Below, piece after piece: positions 35,049 through 43,638 of a stretch of 64,000 bases of DNA (the first letter of the stretch is position 1; every line of letters starts with the position of its first letter). The DNA lies in NCBI RefSeq assembly GCF_016862435.1, contig NZ_BOMY01000034.1, positions 186,001 to 250,000 on the forward strand, read 5' to 3'. A program made the position numbers and the translations under genes. Under the pieces are notes generated by a model. That model made no database searches and was not told the DNA's origin. It saw only the letters and a list, made by a program, of their open reading frames with translations. Source of the stretch: Paractinoplanes tereljensis. Its GTDB lineage: Bacteria > Actinomycetota > Actinomycetes > Mycobacteriales > Micromonosporaceae.

Positions 35049-35998
35049 TGCGCCGCAAGCTGATCGCGACCGTCGCCGCCGCCGCGCTGACCCTGGCGCT
35101 CGCCGCGTGTTCCGGCGACGCGTCCCCGCTGCCCGGGAGCACCGCCCAACCGGCACCGGAGACCAGCACCTCGGCCCCCGCCGCGGACACCTCGTGCAAC
35201 GCGCGGGCCAGCCTCCGGCCGTCCGGTGCCCTGCCCGAGCCGGGCCGGATGCCGGCCGGCAGCTACATGGCCACGATCCAGAAACGCGGCCGGCTCATCC
35301 TCGGCACCAGCCAGGACACCCTGCTGTTCTCCTCCCGCAACCCGTTCAACGGCCAGGTCGAGGGCTTCGACGTGGACATGGGCCGGCAGCTCGCCCAGGC
35401 CATCTTCGGCGACCCGAACAAACTGCAGATCAAGGTCATCGGGTACGACAAGCGAGTGAGCTCAGTCCGCGACGGCGACATCGACGTGGTGGCCGACACG
35501 ATGACCGCGAACTGCTCCCGGTGGAAGGACGTCAACTTCTCCACCATTTACTACGAGGCCGGCCAGAAGGTTCTCGTATCGAAGGACTCGAGCGCGAAGA
35601 AGATCGAGGACCTCGGCGGCAAGAAGGTGTGCTCGGCGGCCGGCTCCACGTCATACCTGAACATCCAGGCCGTGTCGACGAAGCCGATCGCGGTGGCCAA
35701 GCCGGCGTTCGGCGACTGCCTGGTGGCGTTCCAGCAGAACGAGGTCGACGCGATCTCCACCGACGACACCATCCTGGCCGGCATGGCCGCCCAGGACCCG
35801 TACGCCAAGGTTGTCGGAGAGAAATTCACCGAGGAGCCGTACGGGATGGCGCTGTCCCAGAATTATCCCGAGTTCACCCGGTTCGTGAACGCGGTGCTGG
35901 AGAAGAACCGGGCCAACGGCACCTGGACCGCCACCTACAACAAGTGGCTGGGCAGCTTCGGCACCGCCCCGAAGCCACCGGCGGCGCAGTACCGATGA
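35048..35998 (+). CDS. glnH: GlnH-like amino-acid-binding lipoprotein
   Basis: A 316-residue type II solute-binding protein. The lipobox LALAAC anchors it outside the membrane; a Pro/Ser/Thr linker follows. The SBP_bac_3 core has RLILGTSQDTLLFSSRNP, VEGFDVDMGRQLAQAIFG, VVADTMTANCSRW and YGMALSQNYPEF. No permease genes are near, which fits a sensor rather than an uptake role: in mycobacteria GlnH senses Asp/Glu for PknG. Five Cys besides the lipobox Cys are present. Stop overlaps the next start (ATGA). Confidence 0.85.
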   Translation: MRRKLIATVAAAALTLALAACSGDASPLPGSTAQPAPETSTSAPAADTSCNARASLRPSGALPEPGRMPAGSYMATIQKRGRLILGTSQDTLLFSSRNPFNGQVEGFDVDMGRQLAQAIFGDPNKLQIKVIGYDKRVSSVRDGDIDVVADTMTANCSRWKDVNFSTIYYEAGQKVLVSKDSSAKKIEDLGGKKVCSAAGSTSYLNIQAVSTKPIAVAKPAFGDCLVAFQQNEVDAISTDDTILAGMAAQDPYAKVVGEKFTEEPYGMALSQNYPEFTRFVNAVLEKNRANGTWTATYNKWLGSFGTAPKPPAAQYR

Positions 35999-37179
35999 CC
36001 GACCTCGCACCGGCCGACGCCGAGCTGCTGCGCCTCGAGACCGCCCTGACCGCGATAGCCGCGAACCTGGTCGATCTGGACGACAACCCGGCCCGCAAGG
36101 ACCTCGACAAGTCCGGGCTGACCGGTAAGACGGCCGCCGCCTGGGCCGACGCCACCGACGCGCTGACCCAGCTGTGGGACGGCTACCGGATGCTCACCGA
36201 CCTCACCGGTCAGGCCCGGCAGAAGCGCAGCCGGCGCAAACTCAGCGACACCGAGCGCGCCGAGCTGAAACACCAGGTCCTCGGCCGGTCGATCACGCTG
36301 TCCACCACGACCGTCCCGCTCGCCCAGCGCGGCCTGCTCGGCACCAGCCAGGTGCACACCACCTGCTCCCCCGCCGAGCTGCTGTCGGCCATGGAGGCCG
36401 CCTTCCAGACCGCGGTCGACGTGGTCACCCGGGCCGGCGAGGTGTGGCAGCGGCTGCTCCCGGGCGCCGCCGACGCGACCGCCGCGGTCGACAACGTGCG
36501 GGTGCTGATCCGGCTGGCGGGCAGCGGCACGGCCACGATCGACGAGGCCGACCGCCGGCTCGGCGCCTTCACCAAGACCCTCGCCACCGACCCGCTCGGC
36601 GTCGATCCGGCCGAGCTGAACGCCGTACGCGCCCTGATCGCCCGGGCCGACGCCGAGCGCACCTCGGTCGCCGAGCTGCGCGATTCCCTCACCCAGCGGC
36701 TGGCCGACGCCCGCCGGCTGGCCACCGAGCTCACCCAGGCGGCGAACGCCGCCGACCAGGCGGCGGAGGCCGCCGCGGACCGCTTCCGGGATCAAGACAT
36801 CCAGACGGTACGCGGACCCGACCTGCGCCCGGATCTGGCCGCCATCGACGCCCTGGCCGCCGCCGGGCACTGGCCGCTGATCGGCGCGAAGCTGGCCGAC
36901 TGGAGCCGCCGGGCCCGCGAGCGGCTGACCGCTTTGCACCAGACCGCCGCGCACAACAGCGGCCTGCTGAGCACCCGCAACGAGCTGCGCGGACGCCTCG
37001 ACGCCTACCAGGCCAAGGCGCTGCGCCGGGGGTTCGGTGAAAGTACCGAGCTCACTCCCCTGGCCGAGAAGGCCCGCACTGCGTTATACACGGCACCATG
37101 TGATCTTGAGGCGGCCCGCGCGGCCGTCAACGCCTACCAGGATGCGCTCACCGCCACGATCGCGAGGGAAGGCCGATGA
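35995..37179 (+). CDS. Helical, coiled-coil protein of the PknG operon, unknown
   Basis: A 394-residue soluble, almost wholly alpha-helical protein with no signal or membrane segment. Long Ala/Leu/Arg/Glu heptad-like stretches (about residues 215-265, for example DSLTQRLADARRLATELTQA) predict coiled coils. I know no function. It overlaps glnH and pknG by four bases on each side, so it should be made in fixed proportion to them. It may be a scaffold or a PknG substrate. Confidence 0.8.
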   Translation: MTDLAPADAELLRLETALTAIAANLVDLDDNPARKDLDKSGLTGKTAAAWADATDALTQLWDGYRMLTDLTGQARQKRSRRKLSDTERAELKHQVLGRSITLSTTTVPLAQRGLLGTSQVHTTCSPAELLSAMEAAFQTAVDVVTRAGEVWQRLLPGAADATAAVDNVRVLIRLAGSGTATIDEADRRLGAFTKTLATDPLGVDPAELNAVRALIARADAERTSVAELRDSLTQRLADARRLATELTQAANAADQAAEAAADRFRDQDIQTVRGPDLRPDLAAIDALAAAGHWPLIGAKLADWSRRARERLTALHQTAAHNSGLLSTRNELRGRLDAYQAKALRRGFGESTELTPLAEKARTALYTAPCDLEAARAAVNAYQDALTATIAREGR

Positions 37180-39335
37180 AGTGCGAACGTGACTGTCCCG
37201 GAACCATCGAGGACGGCTACTGCGACACGTGTGGGATGGCCCCGGCGGCGGGGACAAAAACCGCAACGAGGGCTACCGCTCCTTCACAACGGACAGCCGC
37301 GCTCTCCACCCGTACCGGCGGAAGTGGCCGCACCGGCAGCTCCCGCACCGGATCGCGGCGCCGCCGTTTCGGCGGCGGCCTGGTCGACGTCGTCCCGATC
37401 GTGCAGGCCGACCCGGCCACCGCGGTGATGGCGAAGGCCGAGGTCCCCGAGGACAAGCGCTACTGCGCCAAGTGCGGCAACCCGGTCGGCCGGTCCCGCG
37501 GCGACCGCGACGGCCGCGCCTCCGGCTTCTGCCCGTCCTGCGGCGAGGGGTTCAACTTCACCCCGAAGCTGGTCAAGGGCGACCTGGTCGGCGGGCAGTA
37601 CGAAGTGGTCGGCGCGCTCGCGCACGGCGGTCTCGGCTGGATCTACCTGGCCGTCGACAAGAACGTCTCGGACCGCTGGGTGGTGCTCAAGGGCCTGCTC
37701 AACTCCGGCGACGAGGACGCCCTGGCGGCCGCGGTGGCCGAGCGGCGGTTCCTGGCCGAGGTCGAACACCCGAACATCGTCAAGATCTACAACTTCGTCG
37801 AGCATGACGGCGCCGGCTACATCGTCATGGAATATGTCGGCGGGCAGTCGCTCAAGGACATGCTCAAGAAGCGCCGGCCCGAGCCGCTGCCGGTCGACCA
37901 GGCCCTCGCGTTTGTGCTGGAGATCATGCCGGCGTTCGGCTACCTGCACGACCGTGGCCTGATCTTCTGCGACTTCAAGCCGGACAACGTGATCCAGTCC
38001 GGCGACCAGATGAAGCTGATCGACCTCGGCGGCGTCGTGCACATCGACGACATGGACGCGGCGCTCTACGGCACGGTCGGCTACCAGGCGCCGGAGATGG
38101 CCACCGAGGGCCCGTCGATCGCCTCCGACCTGTTCACCATCGGCCGCACCCTGGCCGTGCTGACCACCGACTTCCGCGGTTACCAGACCACCTTCAAGGA
38201 CAGCCTGCCGGACCGCGGCGAGTTCGAGGTCTACCAGCGCTACGAGTCGTTCTACCGGCTGCTGCTGCGGGCGACCATGCTCAACGCGGCCGACCGGTTC
38301 ATCGACGCCGGCGAGATGACCGACCAGATGCTCGGCGTGCTGCGCCAGGTGCTCGCCGCCGCCGACGGCAAGCCGCGGCCGGCCACCTCCCGGCTGTTCA
38401 CCGGCGAGCTGCGCACCGACCTGAAGGCCGACCTGCCGCGCTGGCAGGACCTGCCGACGCCGATGATCGACCTGACCGACCCGGCCGCCGCGTTCCTCGC
38501 GTCGGTGACGGTCACCGACCCGGCCGAGGTGCTCGCCCTGCTGGCCAACGCGCCGGAGGACACCGTCGAGGTCCGGCTGCGCGAGCTGCGCGCGCACATC
38601 GACCTGGGCGTACGCGACAACGACTTCCGCCCGGCCGCCGCCAAACGGGACGAGCTGCTCGCGTCGGACGACGCCGACTGGCGGGTGGCCTGGTACGACG
38701 GGCTGCTCGCACTCGCCACCGAGCGTTTCGACCAGGCCCGGCAGCGGTTCGACGCCGTCTACTCGGCGCTGCCCGGCGAACTCGCCCCGCAGCTCGCGCT
38801 CGGCCTCACCCTGGAACTCGCCGGCGACCCGGCCGCGGCCGGCTACTACGACGTGGTCAGCCGCACCGACCCGGCGTACACCACGGCGTCGGCCGGGCTG
38901 GCCCGGTGCCGGCTCGGCGCCGGCGACCGCAGTGGCGCCGTCGAGGCGTACAACCGGGTCCCCGGCACCTCGTCGGCCTACCGCAGCTCGCAGGTCGGCG
39001 CGGTCCGCGCCCTGGTGCGGTCGCACCCGTCGGCCGCCGCCGACGTCACCTCGCTGGCCGCCGCGGCGGCCCTGATCGAGCGCCTCGAGATCGAGGCGGC
39101 CCAGCTCGCCGCGCTCCGCGCCGAACTGCTCGAACAGGCCCTGAGCTCGGTGACCAGCGGGCGGGCCCTGCCGGCCGCCGTACTGGGCACGGCCCGCAGC
39201 GGTGAGGTACGCGAACGCGACGTCCGGTTCGCCCTGGAGACCGCCTACCGCGAGATGGCCCAGGCCGCGCACGGCCCCGAACGGATCCGCCTGGTGGATC
39301 TCGCGAACGCGTCCCGCCCCCGGACGCGCACGTAA
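37176..39335 (+). CDS. pknG: PknG-type Ser/Thr protein kinase
   Basis: A 719-residue kinase (M. tuberculosis PknG: 750). Order: N-terminal zinc ribbon (Cys3, 7, 16, 19), Thr/Ser-rich tail, rubredoxin-like domain (Cys97, 100, 119, 122), kinase domain and C-terminal TPR region. Catalytic parts: GGLGWIYLAVD glycine loop, Lys172, Asp266 and Asn271 in FCDFKPDNVI, and Asp283 in LIDLGG. In relatives PknG phosphorylates the FHA protein GarA/OdhI to control 2-oxoglutarate use. It sits in a seven-gene operon with a PP2C phosphatase and an FHA protein. Confidence 0.95.
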   Translation: MKCERDCPGTIEDGYCDTCGMAPAAGTKTATRATAPSQRTAALSTRTGGSGRTGSSRTGSRRRRFGGGLVDVVPIVQADPATAVMAKAEVPEDKRYCAKCGNPVGRSRGDRDGRASGFCPSCGEGFNFTPKLVKGDLVGGQYEVVGALAHGGLGWIYLAVDKNVSDRWVVLKGLLNSGDEDALAAAVAERRFLAEVEHPNIVKIYNFVEHDGAGYIVMEYVGGQSLKDMLKKRRPEPLPVDQALAFVLEIMPAFGYLHDRGLIFCDFKPDNVIQSGDQMKLIDLGGVVHIDDMDAALYGTVGYQAPEMATEGPSIASDLFTIGRTLAVLTTDFRGYQTTFKDSLPDRGEFEVYQRYESFYRLLLRATMLNAADRFIDAGEMTDQMLGVLRQVLAAADGKPRPATSRLFTGELRTDLKADLPRWQDLPTPMIDLTDPAAAFLASVTVTDPAEVLALLANAPEDTVEVRLRELRAHIDLGVRDNDFRPAAAKRDELLASDDADWRVAWYDGLLALATERFDQARQRFDAVYSALPGELAPQLALGLTLELAGDPAAAGYYDVVSRTDPAYTTASAGLARCRLGAGDRSGAVEAYNRVPGTSSAYRSSQVGAVRALVRSHPSAAADVTSLAAAAALIERLEIEAAQLAALRAELLEQALSSVTSGRALPAAVLGTARSGEVRERDVRFALETAYREMAQAAHGPERIRLVDLANASRPRTRT

Positions 39336-39350
39336 CTGGAACGAGGCACC

Positions 39351-40304
39351 ATGACGATGACCGACTGCGCCTCGTGCGCCGACGAGCGAGCTGCCGGCGC
39401 GGCCTTCTGCGAGGCCTGCGGGCGTTCCCTCGCGGCCGCCTCCGCCCCGGTGGCCGAGCCCTGCCCGAACTGCGGCTATCCGGGCGGGGTGGGCGCCGAC
39501 GGCTACTGCGAACGCTGCGGCATGCTGGCCGGCCGCCCCCGCGACCACCTCGAGTCCGACTGCGGTGACATCGCCGCCGCGGTCACCGACCGGGGCCGGC
39601 GGCACCACCGCAACGAGGACGCCATGTGGCTGGCCGTCCGCGGCACCGACGTCGACGTGGTGGTCAGCGACGGCGTCTCGGCGTCGTTCGACCCGGACGT
39701 GGCCTCCGAGGCCGCCGCCAACACGGCCGGTGCGCACCTGGGCGTGGAACCGGACGTCTCCAAGGCCATCCTGGCCGCCAAGGACGCCGTCGCCGAGCTG
39801 GTCAACGGCGGCGACCCGCGCCGGGCCGCGTCCAACCCGGCCTGCACGATCGTGGTGGCGACGGTACGCGGCACCGAGATCAACATCGGCTGGGTGGGCG
39901 ACAGCCGGGCCTACTGGCTGCCCGCCGAGGGGCCGGCCGAGCAGCTCACCGAGGACGACTCGTGGGCCACCCACGCCATCGCGATGGGCACCGACCCGGA
40001 GGCCGCGATGCGCGACCCGAAGGCGCACGCGATCACCGCCTGGCTCGGTGCCGACGCCGGCCCGTCGATGCCGCGCACCGGCGCGTTCACCGTGATCGGG
40101 CCCGGTCACCTGATCCTGTGCAGCGACGGCCTGTGGAACTACCTCACCGACCCGGCCGACTTCGGCGCCGTGGTGCGGGAGAGGTTGCGCGAGGGCGGCA
40201 CTCTGATCGATGCCGCCCGCGGTCTGATCGACTTCGCCAACGCCGCCGGCGGCGCCGACAACATCACCGTCGCTCTCGTGCCCGTCAGCAACATCAAGGA
40301 GTAG
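39351..40304 (+). CDS. PP2C-family Ser/Thr phosphatase with two N-terminal zinc ribbons
   Basis: A 317-residue phosphatase. Residues 6-23 and 38-56 hold two four-Cys zinc ribbons. The PP2C domain has RHHRNEDAMW, VVSDGVSASF, GWVGDSRAYWL, LCSDGLWNYL and GGADNITVALV, that is all metal-binding acidic residues. It should reverse PknG phosphorylation. The second ribbon (GADGYCERCGML) resembles the PknG N-terminal one (EDGYCDTCGM). GAGG lies five bases before ATG 39351; a second ATG at 39357 is possible. It follows pknG by 15 bases. Confidence 0.94.
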   Translation: MTMTDCASCADERAAGAAFCEACGRSLAAASAPVAEPCPNCGYPGGVGADGYCERCGMLAGRPRDHLESDCGDIAAAVTDRGRRHHRNEDAMWLAVRGTDVDVVVSDGVSASFDPDVASEAAANTAGAHLGVEPDVSKAILAAKDAVAELVNGGDPRRAASNPACTIVVATVRGTEINIGWVGDSRAYWLPAEGPAEQLTEDDSWATHAIAMGTDPEAAMRDPKAHAITAWLGADAGPSMPRTGAFTVIGPGHLILCSDGLWNYLTDPADFGAVVRERLREGGTLIDAARGLIDFANAAGGADNITVALVPVSNIKE

Positions 40305-40306
40305 GA

Positions 40307-41572
40307 ATGCCGTACACCGCCGAGGCCTTCCAGAACGAATTCCTCGCGCTGGGCGCGACCGAGGTCAACTCGATCATCACGGTCACCTCGTCCGGCGCCG
40401 AGGGCGGCCGCCGCACCTCGGGCGCCACCGAGATCATCATCGTCGACGCCTCCGGGTCGATGCAGGCCGAGGGCCGCATCCAGGCCGCCCGGCAGGCCGC
40501 CAAGACCGCCGTCGAGTGCATCGACGACGGCGTGAATTTCGCCATCATCGCCGGGGTCAGCACCGCCCAGCAGCTGTTCCCGGCCCCCGGCCGGCTCGCC
40601 GTCTCGTCCGCCGAGACCCGGGCCGACGCGATCCGCTCGATCGACCGGCTGCAGGCCAGCGGCGGCACCGCGATGGGCGCCTGGCTGCTGCTCGCCGCCC
40701 AGCTGTTCGCCCAGCGCCCCGGCGACATCGCGCACGCCATCCTGCTCACCGACGGCGACAACGGCGAGCGTGCCGGCTACCTGGAGCAGGTCCTCGCCTC
40801 GATCGCCGGCAAGTTCACCTGCGACAGCCGCGGCGTCGGCGTCAACTGGAAGGTCTCCGAGCTCCGCAAGATCGCCGACGCGCTGCTGGGCACCGTCGAC
40901 ATCGTCGCCAACCCGGCCGGGCTGGCCGCCGCGTTCGAGCAGATGATGACCAAGGCGATGGGCAAGACCAGCGCCGACGTGCAGCTCAAGGTGTGGACGC
41001 CGGTCAACTCGACGGTCCGGTTCGTCAAGCAGGTCGAACCCGAGGTGGCCGACCTGACCGGCAAGCGGGTCGACGACGGCCCCCGGGCCGGCCGGTACCC
41101 GCTCGGTTCCTGGGGCGCGGAGAGCCGCGACTACCACGTCTGCATCGACGTGCAGCCCGGCGCGGCCGGCGACGAGATGCTGGCCGCCCGGGTGTCGGTC
41201 GTCGAGGGCGACACCGTGCACGCGCAGTCGCTGGTCCGGGCGGTGTGGACCGAGGACACCGCGCTGTCCACCCGGATCAACCGGCAGGTCGCGCACTACA
41301 CCGGCCAGGCCGAGCTGGCCGAGACGATCCAGGCCGGCATCGAGGCCCGCAAATCCGGCGACGACCGCACCGCGACGCTGAAGTTCGGCCGGGCCGCCCA
41401 GCTCGCCCACGCCAGCGGCAACAAGGCCACCGAGGAGCTGCTGGCCACCGTCGTCGACATCGAGGACGCCGCCACCGGCACGGTCCGGCTGCGGCGCAAG
41501 GTCGAGGCCGCCGACGAGATGGCCCTGGACACCCGCTCGACCAAGACGGTCCGGGTCGGACGGTCCCAGTGA
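40307..41572 (+). CDS. VWA-domain protein
   Basis: A 421-residue protein with a von Willebrand A domain: MIDAS residues in VDASGSMQ, the Thr in SGGTAMGAW and the Asp in LLTDGDNGE. It is followed by a beta-rich domain and a helical C-terminus (AELAETIQAGIEARKSGDD). No membrane segment or signal. VWA proteins act as metal-dependent binding scaffolds. AAGGAG precedes the ATG three bases after the PP2C stop. Its end overlaps the FHA gene (GTGA). Thr-rich ends (TRSTKTVRV) could be kinase sites. Confidence 0.92.
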   Translation: MPYTAEAFQNEFLALGATEVNSIITVTSSGAEGGRRTSGATEIIIVDASGSMQAEGRIQAARQAAKTAVECIDDGVNFAIIAGVSTAQQLFPAPGRLAVSSAETRADAIRSIDRLQASGGTAMGAWLLLAAQLFAQRPGDIAHAILLTDGDNGERAGYLEQVLASIAGKFTCDSRGVGVNWKVSELRKIADALLGTVDIVANPAGLAAAFEQMMTKAMGKTSADVQLKVWTPVNSTVRFVKQVEPEVADLTGKRVDDGPRAGRYPLGSWGAESRDYHVCIDVQPGAAGDEMLAARVSVVEGDTVHAQSLVRAVWTEDTALSTRINRQVAHYTGQAELAETIQAGIEARKSGDDRTATLKFGRAAQLAHASGNKATEELLATVVDIEDAATGTVRLRRKVEAADEMALDTRSTKTVRVGRSQ

Positions 41573-42219
41573 CCACCTACACCTGCCCGAAGGGCCACTC
41601 GTCGACGACGGACGACTTCTGCGACGAGTGCGGCGCCAAGATCGGCGGAACGGCGTCGATCCCGGCCGCCGCGCCGCCGGTCGCGCCGGCGGCCCCCGCG
41701 GCGGCTTCGCCACCATGCCCCCACTGTGGGGCACCCCGGGCGGGCGGCTCACGCTTCTGTGAGGATTGCGGGTACGACCACAGCACCGGCAAAGTGCCTA
41801 CGCTGACCGCACCCCCGGCCGTGGCGACGCCGGCGACCGGCCAGTGGACCGCGACGATCGCCGCCGACCGCGCGTACTTCGAGGAGAACGCGATCGAGGG
41901 CGTCGAGTTCCCGGCCGAGGCGCAGGAACGCACCGTCACGTTGCCCGCCCCCCAGGTGCGCATCGGCCGGCGCAGCACGTCGAAGGGCACCAACCCGGAG
42001 ATCGACCTGGCCGACACCGACCCCGGCGTCTCACACAGCCACGCCCTGCTGACGCTCAGCGTGGATGGCGTGTGGCTGGTCTCCGACCTGGGCTCGACCA
42101 ACGGCACCTACCTGAACGGCGAACAGCAGCCGCTGGGCGCCGGCCATACCCGCCAGCTGAAGGGCGGCGACCAGGTACACGTAGGCGCCTGGACCACCAT
42201 CACGCTGCACGCCCCGTAA
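41569..42219 (+). CDS. FHA-domain protein with two zinc ribbons
   Basis: A 216-residue protein. Zinc ribbons lie at residues 6-21 (CPKGH...CDEC) and 50-67 (CPHC...CEDC), followed by a Pro/Ala linker. The FHA domain has VRIGRRSTSKGTNPEID, VSHSHALL and DLGSTNGTYLNG, the phosphothreonine-binding loops. Unlike GarA/OdhI it has no short N-terminal Thr-Thr phosphorylation motif. It is the last gene of the PknG operon and the likely reader or target of its phosphorylation. Confidence 0.93.
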   Translation: MTTYTCPKGHSSTTDDFCDECGAKIGGTASIPAAAPPVAPAAPAAASPPCPHCGAPRAGGSRFCEDCGYDHSTGKVPTLTAPPAVATPATGQWTATIAADRAYFEENAIEGVEFPAEAQERTVTLPAPQVRIGRRSTSKGTNPEIDLADTDPGVSHSHALLTLSVDGVWLVSDLGSTNGTYLNGEQQPLGAGHTRQLKGGDQVHVGAWTTITLHAP

Positions 42220-42241
42220 GCCTGGTTTATCCCCGAACGCC

Positions 42242-42265
42242 AGCCCGGCCCCAGCCGGCCGGGCT
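42242..42265 (+). terminator. Short GC hairpin after the PknG operon
   Basis: AGCCCGGC and GCCGGGCT form an 8-bp stem with an eight-base loop, 22 bases after the FHA stop. It ends 12 bases before the next ATG, so it could also affect that gene's translation. Confidence 0.45.
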
Positions 42266-42277
42266 ACCTTCCCGTTC

Positions 42278-42565
42278 ATGGTGAGAGATCACCGCGTACC
42301 CCCGCCGCCGCCGGATGCGACCCCGGCCTCCGGCCGGATCGCGCTGGTCCTGGGCATCGCCTCGGTCCCGATGTCGATCTGCGGCATCGGTTTCCTGCTG
42401 GGCCTGCTGGCCGTCCTGGCCAGCCGTGGCGGCGGCCCGCAACCAGGCGGTCCGAGGGTGACCCCGGCCTTGCTGGGCCGAATCTTCGGCCTCCTGGGCA
42501 TAGCCCTGTCGATCATCGCGGTGATAGTCGTGCTGATCGCCCGCGGCCACCACACCAGCCCCTGA
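42278..42565 (+). CDS. DUF4190-like small membrane protein
   Basis: A 95-residue protein: Pro-rich start (PPPPPD), helix 1 (IALVLGIASVPMSICGIGFL), a short loop with GGGPQPGG, and helix 2 (IFGLLGIALSIIAVIVVLIA). Function unknown. It may be a stand-alone gene, because a hairpin separates it from the PknG operon. Confidence 0.7.
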   Translation: MVRDHRVPPPPPDATPASGRIALVLGIASVPMSICGIGFLLGLLAVLASRGGGPQPGGPRVTPALLGRIFGLLGIALSIIAVIVVLIARGHHTSP

Positions 42566-42617
42566 CCCGGCCGATTGCCGACAGCAGTTCCTCCCGCCCT
42601 CTGCTAGGTTCCGCCGG

Positions 42618-43469
42618 ATGACGCTACAAATCGCCGTGGTCGGCGATGCTGTCAAGTTGACGCGACTTTCGGACGCCCTGGCGTCCCATCCGAACGCGCA
42701 TGTCCTCATCACGGCCGGATCCGCGGAATACAGCTACAGCCTGCTTCGGCAGAACAGTGCCGTCGATACCGTCCTCATCGACCCGCTGGCCGACCAATTC
42801 GATCCATACAAATCGTCCCAGTTCATTCTGGAGACCCGGGTCACGCATCCCGACATCGCCATCGTGCTCCTGGTCTCGGACGAGGAACTGAGGGCGGATC
42901 TCCACCGGTTCCCGCACGAGCTACGGCAGAGAATCGGCCACTACTTCCGGATCGACCCGTCGGCCGCCGGGCCGGACCTGGACGCCCAGGTGGATCAGGC
43001 GGTGCAGCAGTGCGTCAGGTGGCACGCCGAGGCGGGCCGGCACCCCCGGGATCGGCCCTACGTCTATGACATCGCGTTGTCTTTCGCCGGCGAGGATCGC
43101 GACTTCGCCCGGGATCTGGACGAGATCCTCACCGAACGCGGCGTCCGCGTCTTCTACGACGACGACAAGAAGGCATTGCTCTGGGGTAAGAACCTCTACA
43201 CCACCCTGTACGACGTGTACGCGAATCAATCGCGTTTCTGCGTGCTACTCGTGAGTGCGGCCTACCGCGACAAGATGTGGACCAATCACGAACGAGCCGC
43301 CGCGCAGGCGCGAGCACTGGAAATGCGAGGACAGGAATACATCCTCCCGATCCGCATCGAGGACGTCACCATTCAAGGCGTGCCACCGACCATCGCCGCG
43401 CTACCGGCCTCCCTCGGTGCGGCTCGCATAGCCGACCTCGTAATCGAGAAGATCGCCGCGTCCGTCTGA
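42618..43469 (+). CDS. TIR-domain protein with receiver-like N-terminal domain
   Basis: A 283-residue soluble protein. Residues about 148-283 form a TIR_2 domain: YDIALSFAGEDRDFARDLDE, GVRVFYDDDKKALLWGKNLY, then SRFCVLLVSAAYRDKMWTNHE with Glu225 at the position of the NAD-cleaving glutamate. Residues 1-110 look like a receiver or flavodoxin-like alpha/beta fold (VDTVLIDPLADQFDP; IAIVLLVSDEEL) but lack the usual acidic pair. Bacterial TIR proteins are often NADases in anti-phage defence or immunity. No partner gene is adjacent. Codon GC is a little lower than around it. Confidence 0.88.
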   Translation: MTLQIAVVGDAVKLTRLSDALASHPNAHVLITAGSAEYSYSLLRQNSAVDTVLIDPLADQFDPYKSSQFILETRVTHPDIAIVLLVSDEELRADLHRFPHELRQRIGHYFRIDPSAAGPDLDAQVDQAVQQCVRWHAEAGRHPRDRPYVYDIALSFAGEDRDFARDLDEILTERGVRVFYDDDKKALLWGKNLYTTLYDVYANQSRFCVLLVSAAYRDKMWTNHERAAAQARALEMRGQEYILPIRIEDVTIQGVPPTIAALPASLGAARIADLVIEKIAASV

Positions 43470-43540
43470 CCCCGGTCTCAGCGAGAGCACGGGTGCGTGC
43501 GCCGCGGCAGCCGGCATGAGGGGGCAGCCGGCCGGCGCCT

Positions 43541-43635
43541 GGGGCCGGGCCCGCCCGGCGCGGGCGCGCGGAGGGTGAGGCCCGCCTGGCGGGACTGTGG
43601 GCCACGGGACTGATCCGACGGCGTACTGAAAAATG
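43541..43635 (-). repeat. Dispersed ~95-bp repeat, copy A
   Basis: Read on the minus strand from 43635 it starts CATTTTTCAGTACGCCGTCG and ends in GGGCGGGCCCGGCCCC. It is over 80% identical to 49872-49968. It begins within six bases of the stop of the inositol-monophosphatase-like gene and has GC-rich self-complementary parts, so it may end transcription as well as be a mobile repeat. Confidence 0.75.
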
Positions 43636-43638
43636 GGG

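Noticed and set aside
37102-37112. GATCTTGAGGC inside the coiled-coil protein gene, like a left arm of the 47-bp palindrome
   Set aside because: No matching right arm lies 36 bases downstream, and the sequence is explained by ordinary coding (CDLEAAR).
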